Positions 6,622 through 13,835 of a DNA stretch of 49,230 nt are shown one piece after another. Every line of letters starts with the position of its first letter. Within the stretch, counting starts at the first letter, position 1. The notes below the pieces were generated by a model, which saw only the letters and a list, made by a program, of their open reading frames with translations, did not search any database and was not told the DNA's origin. The position numbers were made by a program, and so were the translations under genes. The stretch comes from a virus, in IMG/VR virus record IMGVR_UViG_3300031999_000038, positions 1 to 49,230 of that record. The stretch is one strand, 5' to 3'.

Positions 6622-6867
6622 ATGAAACCTAACCTGAAAAATTTGGACGATTTACTAGAATTTCTGAACGGATACCGTAGCTACGTCGACTATGTTACCA
6701 GAGAAGACTTTGAGCGGAGCGCCGGGATTAATCCAACTAGGATGCCGATTTTTGACGATAGCGCCGCGCCTGCTGACACTGCTGGGGTTTATAGCTGGGA
6801 TGCTAACAGGCTGCTCGTATTTAAAAACGATGGCTATAAAATAGTCTCGCGCTTAAATCAGCAATAA
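6622..6867 (+). CDS. hypothetical protein, 81 aa
   Basis: 81 residues, acidic N-terminal half (LDDLLEFLNGYRSYVDYVTREDFER) and ending FKNDGYKIVSRLNQQ. AAAGGGG lies 7 bases before the ATG. It follows the EXORDIUM-like gene by 53 bases and is probably cotranscribed, ending at the hairpin near 7042. An open frame continues in the -1 frame after its end (6840-7016). No family recognised. Confidence 0.65.
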   Translation: MKPNLKNLDDLLEFLNGYRSYVDYVTREDFERSAGINPTRMPIFDDSAAPADTAGVYSWDANRLLVFKNDGYKIVSRLNQQ

Positions 6868-7016
6868 AACCGTGGGATGGTAGCCACGAAAAAGAGCGGC
6901 GCGAAATCGAAAAATTTAGCGTCTTGGAAGCTTTGAAATATGAGCAGGTAATAACAAAAATGTCGAGTTATCTATATAACTGCGGCGATAGGTTATCAGA
7001 CGGAACCTTGCTATAG
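6840..7016 (+). other. open -1 frame behind the 81-aa gene, possible frameshifted extension or gene remnant
   Basis: From 6840 the -1 frame relative to the 6622 gene stays open to TAG at 7014-7016. It reads protein-like sequence such as WDGSHEKERREIEKFSVLEA, then KMSSYLYNCGDRLSDG. It has no good start codon with a ribosome site. A classical slippery heptamer is not obvious, since a -1 shift before 6840 would meet a stop. Most likely the decayed tail of a longer gene, otherwise a frameshift product. Confidence 0.3.
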
Positions 7017-7041
7017 GTCGGTGTACCCCCGACTTATTATA

Positions 7042-7071
7042 CCCAGCGCTCTCGCGCTGGGTTCTCTCGTT
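7042..7071. terminator. hairpin terminator between convergent genes
   Basis: CCCAGCGC (7042-7049), loop TCTC, GCGCTGGG (7054-7061), then TTCTCTCGTTT on plus. It ends plus-strand transcripts from 6622. It abuts the stop of the convergent GH5 gene and may serve both directions. Confidence 0.7.
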
Positions 7072-8252
7072 TACAAATCGTACAGGTTCTTGAGCACGGC
7101 GTACTTTGCTTCGTCTACTGTGCGCCAGTCGTCGCGTAGTATACCGCCAGTATCGCCGCTATTTGGGTTAAGACACCAATAATAAGCGTCGACGCTTTTA
7201 ATTTTTTTCAAGTAGTCAGTAAAAGCGCCTTGCCAGATGCCGTCTAGTCCCGTGTTGCGCCCGCCCCATTCGCCTATAATTACCGGCGATTTACCAACTA
7301 GATGCGACCAGTGTTCGTTCCAGATTTCTCCCATGTTACGCGGAAAATCTGGCGCGTTAAAATAGGTCTGGCCTGCGACTGTCGGCCCGTATACGTGCGG
7401 CGAGTATACCAGCCTGCTAGCAGGAAGCCGTACTGGGTCGCGCCCAGCGTCGTATAAATTCTCGCCCCAGAAAGCGCTATGCTGTCCAGCGCCGCCCTCG
7501 TTACCCACACCCTCTACAAAAACTAAAATTTTTGGATTAGCTTTTAGGATAGCCGCGCCTGCTCGCTCCGACATGCCGCGCCACTGCTGCCAGGTTACGC
7601 CGTAGGGTTCGTTAAAAATGTCGATACCAATTATATTTGGTCGACCTTCAGCTAACTCGGCAAGTTTTACTAGGTCTGCTGTCCAGCGCGATTCGCTATA
7701 ACTGCCGCAGCTACCGACGCCAGGGGCCGGTTTATTCATGTGATTATTATTTCGGCTGCATGTATGCATGTCGAGCAGAATGCTAATGTCCCTAGTCGCC
7801 GCGTAGTCGATGAGAGCGACTAGCTGCGCTTTTGGGTTAGGATAGCCAGCGCTTCCCGGCAGTGATTCGTCGAGCGCTTCTGGCGACAGCGGTACGCGAA
7901 TAGAATTAAATTTTAGCTCTGCTACTTGATCTACAAAGCTTTCAATTGTGCGACCTGTCCACAGCCCGTGAAGCTGGGTAACTGAAGTCTCAAGCCCAAA
8001 CCAATTAATGCCGACGACGCGCTGCGACTTGCCGTTACGTTGAATCTGTCCGCCCTCTGCGCGCCATGTATCACGAGTGTCGACGCACTGGCCGTAGATT
8101 TCGTCGCAGTTAGGGCCGTCACTAGGCGGGATCGGTAGCTCGACTACCGGCGATAAATCGGGCTTATCGTCTGGGCATGAGCATTTTTTTTTACCACACG
8201 AAATAATTAACGCCAGGGTACAAAGCCCTAGCGCTATGCGCTTAAGCATCAA
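7071..8252 (-). CDS. GH5-type glycoside hydrolase (cellulase-like) lipoprotein
   Basis: 393 residues. Lipoprotein signal MLKRIALGLCTLALIISC with lipid cysteine at 19, then a lysine- and proline-rich linker. The catalytic (beta/alpha)8 domain runs from about 80 to 390. The hallmark GH5 residues are visible: acid/base in IDIFNEPYG (N214, E215), nucleophile in IIGEWGG (E328), plus HVYG at 286 and IRVPLSPEAL near 120. GH5 enzymes cleave beta-1,4-linked glucans and related polysaccharides. It has its own promoter and GAGG ribosome site, and no link to the tail genes, so it is a host-surface enzyme rather than a virion depolymerase. Substrate is unknown. Confidence 0.9.
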   Translation of the reverse strand: MMLKRIALGLCTLALIISCGKKKCSCPDDKPDLSPVVELPIPPSDGPNCDEIYGQCVDTRDTWRAEGGQIQRNGKSQRVVGINWFGLETSVTQLHGLWTGRTIESFVDQVAELKFNSIRVPLSPEALDESLPGSAGYPNPKAQLVALIDYAATRDISILLDMHTCSRNNNHMNKPAPGVGSCGSYSESRWTADLVKLAELAEGRPNIIGIDIFNEPYGVTWQQWRGMSERAGAAILKANPKILVFVEGVGNEGGAGQHSAFWGENLYDAGRDPVRLPASRLVYSPHVYGPTVAGQTYFNAPDFPRNMGEIWNEHWSHLVGKSPVIIGEWGGRNTGLDGIWQGAFTDYLKKIKSVDAYYWCLNPNSGDTGGILRDDWRTVDEAKYAVLKNLYDL

Positions 8253-8282
8253 ATTGACCTCGGAATTTATGGGTTAACCTAC

Positions 8283-8288
8283 ATTATA
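8283..8288 (-). promoter_or_regulatory. -10 element for the GH5 gene
   Basis: TATAAT on the minus strand, about 30 bases before the ATG at 8252. No good -35 is seen. GAGGTC is present as ribosome site in the leader. Confidence 0.45.
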
Positions 8289-8312
8289 CCCGCTAAATTC
8301 AAGGCCCGCACG

Positions 8313-8528
8313 TTACTGCAGGTTACCGCGCGCCAGGTAATCGCTAACTTCTGCTAATGATTTGGGTTTAAAAATAATCGCAGCGTCGATAGCGCCCACC
8401 ATTTCGCCCTCTACCGACCACGTAAAAACTGTGTTACCCGCTTCGCATAGGTACACGTTACGCTCGACTTCTACGGCTGAGTAACCTGCTGATTCTAAAA
8501 ACTCGGTTAAGTGCGCCGCTTTAATCAT
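8313..8528 (-). CDS. hypothetical protein, 71 aa
   Basis: 71 residues, soluble, with alternating hydrophobic pattern (VERNVYLCEAGNTVFTW) and a C-terminal helix (KSLAEVSDYLARG). The start overlaps the stop of the SGNH hydrolase gene by four bases, so it is coupled to it. No family recognised. Confidence 0.65.
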   Translation of the reverse strand: MIKAAHLTEFLESAGYSAVEVERNVYLCEAGNTVFTWSVEGEMVGAIDAAIIFKPKSLAEVSDYLARGNLQ

Positions 8529-9253
8529 TCCTCGCTACCTTTTTTATCTGAGTTTAAAAATGCTTCTACGAATTTATCGCTTATTCTCTGCTGTCCCTTA
8601 GCGCTTGGGTGAAAGCAGTCGACCGTACTAATGTCCTCGGCAGAGTAACTATCACGCGCGATATCGACGTAGACTACTTTCGAGTACATAACCTGCATTT
8701 TCTGCAGGCTACGGTTAATCGACAGAATGTCGTTGTCGATCTTAGCGCGGTACTCGTCGTCGCCGTTGAAATAACTGGCGCAGATAAGCTTAGGTATCTT
8801 GCAGCTAAGTGAACCACGCCGAAGCTGATAAAGCTGGCGAAAGTCGGGAAGGCTAGCAACTAGAATTTTCTCGGTATGGCTATACGCCGATAGCTGTCTT
8901 ACCATGCCGTCGATAGTCGGGACGATTTTAGCGGGGTCGACCCAGCAGATATCGTTACTGCCTATGTCTATCGTCACGTACTTAGCTTGTACGTGGTGCG
9001 CGAATTCAGCCTGGTACTGAATATAGCCGCTTAAAGCCCCTGGCAGCGCGACGTTATAGTAGTTATCTGCCGCGACGAAACTAGCGAAGCTGCGTTCTAA
9101 GCCCCATCCGGTAGCGAATGAATACTTGCCCAGCGGCGCTAACCACTGCGAGTTTAGACCACTGGTAATACTGTCGCCGATTGCGACGTAGGTACTACCT
9201 GCCAGAGCTACCGACGAATACACGAGCGATAAAACAGCTATTAGGCTACGCAT
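8525..9253 (-). CDS. secreted SGNH/GDSL hydrolase
   Basis: 242 residues. Signal peptide to about residue 18 (VYSSVALA). All four SGNH blocks are present: block I AIGDSITSG with nucleophile S28, block II glycine in ALPGA (G72), block III IGSND with N100, and block V DCFHPS with D212 and H215. The enzyme should be an esterase, lipase or acetyl hydrolase acting in the periplasm or outside the cell, for example on O-acetylated polysaccharide or lipid. It is the first gene of a two-gene unit. It sits beside the GH5 gene, so the two may attack related envelope glycans; that is inference. Confidence 0.9.
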   Translation of the reverse strand: MRSLIAVLSLVYSSVALAGSTYVAIGDSITSGLNSQWLAPLGKYSFATGWGLERSFASFVAADNYYNVALPGALSGYIQYQAEFAHHVQAKYVTIDIGSNDICWVDPAKIVPTIDGMVRQLSAYSHTEKILVASLPDFRQLYQLRRGSLSCKIPKLICASYFNGDDEYRAKIDNDILSINRSLQKMQVMYSKVVYVDIARDSYSAEDISTVDCFHPSAKGQQRISDKFVEAFLNSDKKGSEE

Positions 9254-9262
9254 CTAGACCCC

Positions 9263-10228
9263 TTATGTAACTTCACGAGCGGCGTAATGCCGGACGTGTT
9301 CACGTACCCAGATAAGTTTAATCTGCTCTCTGTTTTTGCCGCATGGTTGCCAGCGCGGGTGGGTAGAAACTAGCGTTTCACTCTTACCGTAAAGAAACGG
9401 CTTCTTATAATTAAAGCCCACAAGGGTCAGTGCTATTTTATACTCGTGTTTAGCTCGCCTTTTCCATGCCATTTGGCCCCTCGTTTCTTTTACCGCTTCT
9501 AGGTGCCTTAAATCGGGGTCGCCGCTGTTAATGTAGAGCAATGCTTTAGCGATATACTCAAAGGCTTCTGGTTTAAAATAATTCCAGTTATAGCGCTTTA
9601 GCGCGTTATGTATAGCCTCCGCTATACTGTCGTCGTCGCGTAGTGAAATCTGTATAACTGTCGACCCTATTGAATCAGAAAAACTAGATAACTTACTTGG
9701 TATGTAAAGGGTCATTGTATACGAAGCGTCGCGTATATGCTCAGTACCAGGCGTTTCTCTTAGATACTGTTTTTGGCTGTCTGAAATTTTACAGCACGTC
9801 GCATAAAATCCTTGATGATGCGACGACGGGAACAGCTTTAACGATGCAGGTAACTCTACATAACTTATTTGGTCGTTAAAATTTAGATGTTTAGCTGGGA
9901 CATTTACCGGCGCTTTATTCAAAGCGTGTCCGAATTCTCCGCAGATTTTATAAACATTAATACCGCGCTTAGACGCTAAATATAGATTCGCTAGGGTAGC
10001 CGAAAGCGTGTCGCGAAACCCGCTAGGCGCGTCTTTTTTTACTGGTATGCCTAAGTATTTAGATAATTTCTCATCGTTAAAAATCTTATTAAATGTCCAG
10101 TAAATCCTACCGCTCATGTCAGCTAGCGGCATGGTCGCGTTATTTTTTAAAAAATCTAGGTCTAGTTCCGGTGGGATATTTAATTGCGATAAATACCTGA
10201 AAGCATAATAAGAATGGGGCTGGTGCAT
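9263..10228 (-). CDS. possible AcrVA2-like protein
   Basis: 321 residues, no signal peptide. The order of elements recalls the AcrVA2 family of type V-A CRISPR inhibitors (about 320 residues): a central ISYVELPASLKLF, then HHQGFYATCCK, DDDSIAEAIHNAL, AKALLYINSGDPDLRHLE, and a C-terminal HPRWQPCG...REQIKLIWVREH. That last block resembles the H-W/R-x-G...K.IWI/KWI ending found in many mobile-element proteins of that group. The match is from memory and by eye, with weak identity. G+C is lower than neighbours (23 of 60 bases at 9901-9960), suggesting transfer. Otherwise it is a conserved phage hypothetical. Confidence 0.45.
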   Translation of the reverse strand: MHQPHSYYAFRYLSQLNIPPELDLDFLKNNATMPLADMSGRIYWTFNKIFNDEKLSKYLGIPVKKDAPSGFRDTLSATLANLYLASKRGINVYKICGEFGHALNKAPVNVPAKHLNFNDQISYVELPASLKLFPSSHHQGFYATCCKISDSQKQYLRETPGTEHIRDASYTMTLYIPSKLSSFSDSIGSTVIQISLRDDDSIAEAIHNALKRYNWNYFKPEAFEYIAKALLYINSGDPDLRHLEAVKETRGQMAWKRRAKHEYKIALTLVGFNYKKPFLYGKSETLVSTHPRWQPCGKNREQIKLIWVREHVRHYAAREVT

Positions 10229-10309
10229 TTTTGTAATCCTAAAAAAATAGACCGGCTAACACGTAGCCGATCCGAAGTCGTAATCTAAAATAGTAATTTA
10301 TGCACTGGG

Positions 10310-10570
10310 CTAAGCGTCTAGCGGAGCGTCGGAGCGCTTCATAGGCTTCTCAGTAAACGAATTAATCGCGCTTACCAGCTTGTCGTACATGCCTAGCTCG
10401 GTCGGAGGACGCGACGCAAGTAGCTTCTTGTCGACCTTGTAAAGGTAGGCGGCGAATACGCTGGCAGCTTTAAGAACGTCTAACAGGGGCGCTAAAATCT
10501 GTTCAGCTTCCTGGCCTGTAATCGCAGTACCGGCGTCTAGCTCTTTAATAATGTCTACTGGTCGCTTCAT
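10310..10570 (-). CDS. hypothetical protein, 86 aa
   Basis: 86 mostly helical residues (VDIIKELDAGTAITGQEAEQ, then LLDVLKAASVFAAYLYKVDKK). Its ATG overlaps the stop of recT by four bases, so it belongs to the recombination operon. No family recognised; a RecT-associated accessory role is possible but unproven. Confidence 0.65.
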   Translation of the reverse strand: MKRPVDIIKELDAGTAITGQEAEQILAPLLDVLKAASVFAAYLYKVDKKLLASRPPTELGMYDKLVSAINSFTEKPMKRSDAPLDA

Positions 10571-11421
10571 TTGCTCGCCTCAAATTTAGATTTAGTATTC
10601 TGTTCCCACTGCCGCGCCGCACGACGGTAATAGCTGTACGCTTTATCGTAATCTAGATTCGTAAAATCGACGCATTTTTTACCTAGCTCTAACTCTATAT
10701 CGAAACGGGTAAGACCGACAGTAGCGAAACGGCTAAGCATGCCGTCTATTCTGTCGTCCACAGTTCTGCAGCTAACCTGGTCGCCAGCGGCTACCTCAAC
10801 TACTTCGAGCGGGGCAGTGTCGGTAAAGTCTTCTGAGTCTACCGGCTGGTACTTAGTAGGCTCGATAGGCTCGACCGTCTGTACTTCGACTACCAGGCCG
10901 TCTTCGTCTACTACCGCGCCCAGTTCCTCTGGCGTATAGCTTACCCCTGCCAGGGCGTCGGGAAATATCGCCCGCGCCATTTCGGCGATAGCCCGACTTC
11001 TGCACATCGCCCGTGGGTATTTTTTCCAGCTAGGGTTACTCGTCAGACCTGCGCGCTGTGCGTCGTCTACGGTAAAACCAAATAGGCTGTTCTTATTACC
11101 GGCCCTCGTTACCTCGATTACGCAGCGTTCGTTATTCATTTCTGGGTAGCTAATCTTAGTCGCTGGATGCAGCTTTAAAATCTGCGCTAGCATTAGCTCT
11201 GCCGACATAGTGGGCTTGCCGCTAATTACGTGTATATGCTCTAGCGCTTGCATCGGCGGTATACCCAGTTCACGGCCCTTTAAAATCACGACGATTACTT
11301 GCTCTGGTCTTTTAAGTGACGACGGCAGCAGGCCAGACTGTAGTAGCGCGCTGGCTTGTCGTGATAGTAGTTCCCACTGCGTAGCGCCTGGTAGCATGGT
11401 GTCGAAAGTAATTAAGTCCAT
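10567..11421 (-). CDS. recT: RecT-family single-strand annealing protein
   Basis: 284 residues. The RecT core is clear: GRELGIPPMQALEHIHVISG, KPTMSAELMLAQI, then SWKKYPRAMCRSRAIAEMAR and VSYTPEELG. RecT proteins anneal complementary single strands and promote strand exchange with the partner exonuclease, whose gene lies just upstream (11445-12251). The C-terminal 100 residues are an acidic linker and a small helical domain (RFDIELELGKKCVDFTNLDY). Used for recombination-dependent replication or repair of phage DNA. Confidence 0.93.
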   Translation of the reverse strand: MDLITFDTMLPGATQWELLSRQASALLQSGLLPSSLKRPEQVIVVILKGRELGIPPMQALEHIHVISGKPTMSAELMLAQILKLHPATKISYPEMNNERCVIEVTRAGNKNSLFGFTVDDAQRAGLTSNPSWKKYPRAMCRSRAIAEMARAIFPDALAGVSYTPEELGAVVDEDGLVVEVQTVEPIEPTKYQPVDSEDFTDTAPLEVVEVAAGDQVSCRTVDDRIDGMLSRFATVGLTRFDIELELGKKCVDFTNLDYDKAYSYYRRAARQWEQNTKSKFEASK

Positions 11422-11444
11422 TTCATACCCCTATAAACTTGATG

Positions 11445-12251
11445 TTAAAATTCGTCGCTATCGCCTAATTCCCAAGCCGGTATTTCTAAAGTTTCTAACT
11501 GCTCGGCGTGTCCAGGCCAGACGCCTGTAGCTTCGCAGTAAAGCCACTGGCTAAGCCAGTTCTTATATAGCTTGCGGCCCCTGTCTATCAAGCGTGGGCC
11601 TGCCATAAAAGCCCTTATGCCACGGTCTTCGCCGCGCTCGACGACGAGAAAAATAAACCCTTGTACTGGCTGTCCCGTAACTCCAGCTACGACGTCGCAG
11701 TAGTAAGCTGCCTGAGCGTCGTAACCGTAGTCTTTAGCGGAGCGGTAAAACTTCAGGGCGTTAAGGTTATTAACACTCTTAACATCGACGATAAGATTAA
11801 GGTCCGGTAGCCAGATATCTGTCCTAGCTTTAAGACGCCTGCCCGAATGATGCTCATAAAACCAACTAGCTTCGGTGACAGCGTTACTTAGAAATTTCGC
11901 ATAAAACGCGCTGCCCCTAATACGCTCAGCCATTTCTCTGAAGCCGTCGTAGTCTAACCTAGCCAGCAGTTCCTTGCCGCCCGACTTCGCTTCGAGTACA
12001 GCAGCCTTACCTGCTTTAGTCGTCGCCTTTATGTCGGGCTTAGGCGCATACGTCCGCTCGTAGCGCTCTGGCTCTAGGATAGCCATATGTAGCGCCGTAC
12101 CTGCGAGCATGTCTGGCGTCGGCTGCTTAGGGTTATCAAGGTGCCATTTAGCCTTAGCTGCACAGTCGCGCATGTTTTTTAGCGCGCTAATATTAAGCCC
12201 GCCGTCTGATCTATAACTCTGTTCCGGTACGTCGTGGGGTCCGCCAATCAT
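11445..12251 (-). CDS. RecE-like PD-(D/E)XK exonuclease
   Basis: 268 residues, matching the RecE C-terminal/PDDEXK-type exonuclease family: LNISALKNMRDCAAKAKWHL at the N-terminus, LAGTALHMAILEPERY, EASWFYEHHSGRRLKARTD, catalytic VDVKSVNN (D and K of the nuclease core) and YDAQAAYYCD. These enzymes resect double-stranded ends 5' to 3' to give single strands for RecT. It stands 23 bases upstream of recT, the normal pairing. Full E. coli RecE is far longer; this is the usual compact phage form. Confidence 0.9.
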   Translation of the reverse strand: MIGGPHDVPEQSYRSDGGLNISALKNMRDCAAKAKWHLDNPKQPTPDMLAGTALHMAILEPERYERTYAPKPDIKATTKAGKAAVLEAKSGGKELLARLDYDGFREMAERIRGSAFYAKFLSNAVTEASWFYEHHSGRRLKARTDIWLPDLNLIVDVKSVNNLNALKFYRSAKDYGYDAQAAYYCDVVAGVTGQPVQGFIFLVVERGEDRGIRAFMAGPRLIDRGRKLYKNWLSQWLYCEATGVWPGHAEQLETLEIPAWELGDSDEF

Positions 12252-12268
12252 GTCTACCTCGTGTGAAA

Positions 12269-12439
12269 TTAGTTACCGTCGTCTGTCGTTAATAGTATTC
12301 GCGCGTCGTCGCTCTGCAGGAAATTCCTGATAACGATTCTAGCCTTAAGCGCTACCGCCTCGTCGTGATGATTACTGATATCGGAGAACCAATTAAGGTC
12401 TTTTATAAGATTAAGAATAGCTCTAGCGGCCCTGTCCAT
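12269..12439 (-). CDS. hypothetical protein, 56 aa
   Basis: 56 residues starting MDRAARAILNLIKDLNWFSD and ending ILLTTDDGN, mostly helical. Its ATG lies inside the end of the RHH gene at 12423-12599 (17-base overlap). Part of a run of five overlapping small genes upstream of the exonuclease. No family recognised. Confidence 0.55.
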   Translation of the reverse strand: MDRAARAILNLIKDLNWFSDISNHHDEAVALKARIVIRNFLQSDDARILLTTDDGN

Positions 12440-12599
12440 GTTTATGCCTCGCCTTGTAGCTGGTTTTTATAAAGTTACGCATTAGGTCGCGCATAACGCT
12501 GCTCATGTCGCGCCCACTACACGCCGTTTTAAAGGCGTCGCGCAGGTCGGCGTCTAGTCGCATCGACAGAGTTACTACATTAGTCGCTAGTTTTTGCAC
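12423..12599 (-). CDS. ribbon-helix-helix protein, 58 aa
   Basis: GTG start at 12599 with GGGGGT upstream. The sequence VVTLSMRLDADLRDAFKTAC followed by SSVMRDLMRNFI is a clear RHH pattern: one beta strand with alternating residues, then two helices. The tail is basic. Such proteins bind operators as dimers and are candidate regulators of this early region. Confidence 0.65.
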   Translation of the reverse strand: MQKLATNVVTLSMRLDADLRDAFKTACSGRDMSSVMRDLMRNFIKTSYKARHKHGQGR

Positions 12600-12741
12600 T
12601 TTTACCCCCGAAAGTTACTCGCATCCCTGAAACGTACCCCTTCCTAAACCCGTAGTCGTACCCACTGAATCGCCCAGCGGCGTAACCTACGACTAAAGCG
12701 ATACAGCCTATAATAAAAGTACTAACCTGTACGTCGCTCAT
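12580..12741 (-). CDS. small membrane protein, 53 aa
   Basis: 53 residues from the ATG at 12741. One membrane helix (STFIIGCIALVVGYAAG) is followed by a glycine- and tyrosine-rich tail (YDYGFRKGYVSGMR). It overlaps both neighbours, as is usual in this tightly packed run. No family recognised. Confidence 0.55.
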   Translation of the reverse strand: MSDVQVSTFIIGCIALVVGYAAGRFSGYDYGFRKGYVSGMRVTFGGKSAKTSD

Positions 12742-12850
12742 CTTTTTTAGCCTCGTAATATTGAAGTATTTTTAAACCCGCTATCGTCCCAAGGTAGGAA
12801 CATGCGCCGAGAAATAGACCGACTAAAGCTAGGCGTAAATTCTCGTTCAC
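12722..12850 (-). CDS. small membrane protein, 42 aa
   Basis: GTG start at 12850 with GAAGGG upstream. One membrane segment (LALVGLFLGACSYLGTIAGL) followed by a charged tail (YYEAKKDERRTG). It overlaps the stop of the upstream gene by four bases. No family recognised. Confidence 0.5.
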   Translation of the reverse strand: MNENLRLALVGLFLGACSYLGTIAGLKILQYYEAKKDERRTG

Positions 12851-13146
12851 CTAACTACCCTTCTGCGCCGTTCGGTGACTACGCCAGCGCGAGAGAATAG
12901 CCAGTGACGGCGTTTTTCAATTTCACGTTCAAGGTAAAGACGAAATCTTGCTACGTCGGCAAACCGTTCGCCTGGTACTACGGTAGCTTCGTACTCGGCT
13001 ATGCCTTCGTCGCTAAAGCTGCGCTCTAGCAGCGCCCAGAGCGTCCTGCAGTAGGCGCGCAGTTCCTCGTCAGTGTCGGGCGCTACGTCGTCCCAAGGTT
13101 CATCGAGAAGCGTGCGTAATAAATGGGCCTCTAGTCGGGCGTCCAT
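12847..13146 (-). CDS. hypothetical protein, 99 aa
   Basis: 99 residues from the ATG at 13146, preferred over 13197 because GAGG lies 8 bases upstream and the longer form would run over promoter-like DNA. Charged and helical: TLLDEPWDDVAPDTDEELR, then a basic C-terminus (EREIEKRRHWLF and TERRRRVVR). Lead gene of the small-gene run feeding into the exonuclease and RecT operon. No family recognised. Confidence 0.6.
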   Translation of the reverse strand: MDARLEAHLLRTLLDEPWDDVAPDTDEELRAYCRTLWALLERSFSDEGIAEYEATVVPGERFADVARFRLYLEREIEKRRHWLFSRAGVVTERRRRVVR

Positions 13147-13174
13147 GTCTTTACCTCGTGTTAAATTGTAGTGC

Positions 13175-13188
13175 ATTGTTAGTACAAT
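13175..13188. promoter_or_regulatory. inverted repeat between divergent genes
   Basis: ATTGT-TAGT-ACAAT, with five-base perfect arms, lies in the 124-base gap between the minus-strand operon (start 13146) and the plus-strand lipoprotein (start 13271). A TACAAT on the minus strand at 13165-13170 may be the -10 of the recombination operon. Operator role inferred. Confidence 0.35.
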
Positions 13189-13207
13189 ACTGTCCATACA
13201 CTGGCAA

Positions 13208-13236
13208 GCGACAATTTATAAGAAACGCTGTAAAAT
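13208..13236 (+). promoter_or_regulatory. promoter of the 13271 lipoprotein gene
   Basis: -35 GCGACA (13208-13213, four of six matching TTGACA), exact 17-base spacer, -10 TAAAAT (13231-13236). The gene start is 35 bases downstream. Confidence 0.55.
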
Positions 13237-13270
13237 ATTCAGATACCCTTTAAATTATGGAGCCAGGACG

Positions 13271-13795
13271 ATGCGTAAAAGTATTTATGCGGCGCTACTG
13301 CTGCTGTGCGGCTGCGGTAATAGCGTCGATATTCGGATAGTAGAACCCACGCCTAAGCGCCTTAAGAAGGGCGAGAAAATTCATTTTATCTTAGACCCAG
13401 CCGAGAGTAGCCAGCTTATAAAGTCGGGAAGTCTTGACCTAGAAATTGCAGAAATCACCGACACTAGGACGACGGTTAAAGGCAGAGCGCTTGTACAAAG
13501 TATTTTTGGCCCCAAGAATCAGGACATTCTAAAGGAAGTACCAAACGAAATACTAACGCTAGATTTCGTCGAGAAACTGCGTAACGAGAAACGCTACGAA
13601 GGCCCAGACCTGACCGTAACCTATAAGGCGCTTACGATACAGGGCTGCGACGAGGTAGTTATAAGTGACATTACCGGCTACGTCGGTGTCACTATGGAAC
13701 CTAGAATATGTCTTGCTAGTCAGACGATACCAGTAACCAAGGTAATTCTAGAATTCTCTGGGACGCCGGTAACAGCTACCTTTAAAAGCGAGTAA
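13271..13795 (+). CDS. lipoprotein of unknown function
   Basis: 174 residues. Short lipoprotein signal MRKSIYAALLLLCGC, lipid cysteine at about 15. The mature part has alternating hydrophobic residues typical of beta-sandwich proteins (IHFILDPAES, LDLEIAEITDTRTTVKGRAL, VTKVILEFSG) and a cysteine pair (QGCDEV and RICLAS). It has its own promoter and terminator, so it is a stand-alone unit on the opposite strand from its neighbours: a moron arrangement. Surface exclusion or envelope modification is possible but unproven. Confidence 0.75.
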   Translation: MRKSIYAALLLLCGCGNSVDIRIVEPTPKRLKKGEKIHFILDPAESSQLIKSGSLDLEIAEITDTRTTVKGRALVQSIFGPKNQDILKEVPNEILTLDFVEKLRNEKRYEGPDLTVTYKALTIQGCDEVVISDITGYVGVTMEPRICLASQTIPVTKVILEFSGTPVTATFKSE

Positions 13796-13800
13796 CGATA

Positions 13801-13822
13801 GGCCCCGCGAGGGGCTATTTTC
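13801..13822 (+). terminator. intrinsic terminator
   Basis: GCCCC-GCGA-GGGGC stem-loop (13802-13815) followed by TATTTT, six bases after the lipoprotein stop codon. Confidence 0.75.
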
Positions 13823-13835
13823 GATATCATTTTAT

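Noticed and set aside
7071-8252. GH5 enzyme as tail-associated depolymerase
   Set aside because: It has a lipoprotein signal and its own promoter and is not in the tail operon.
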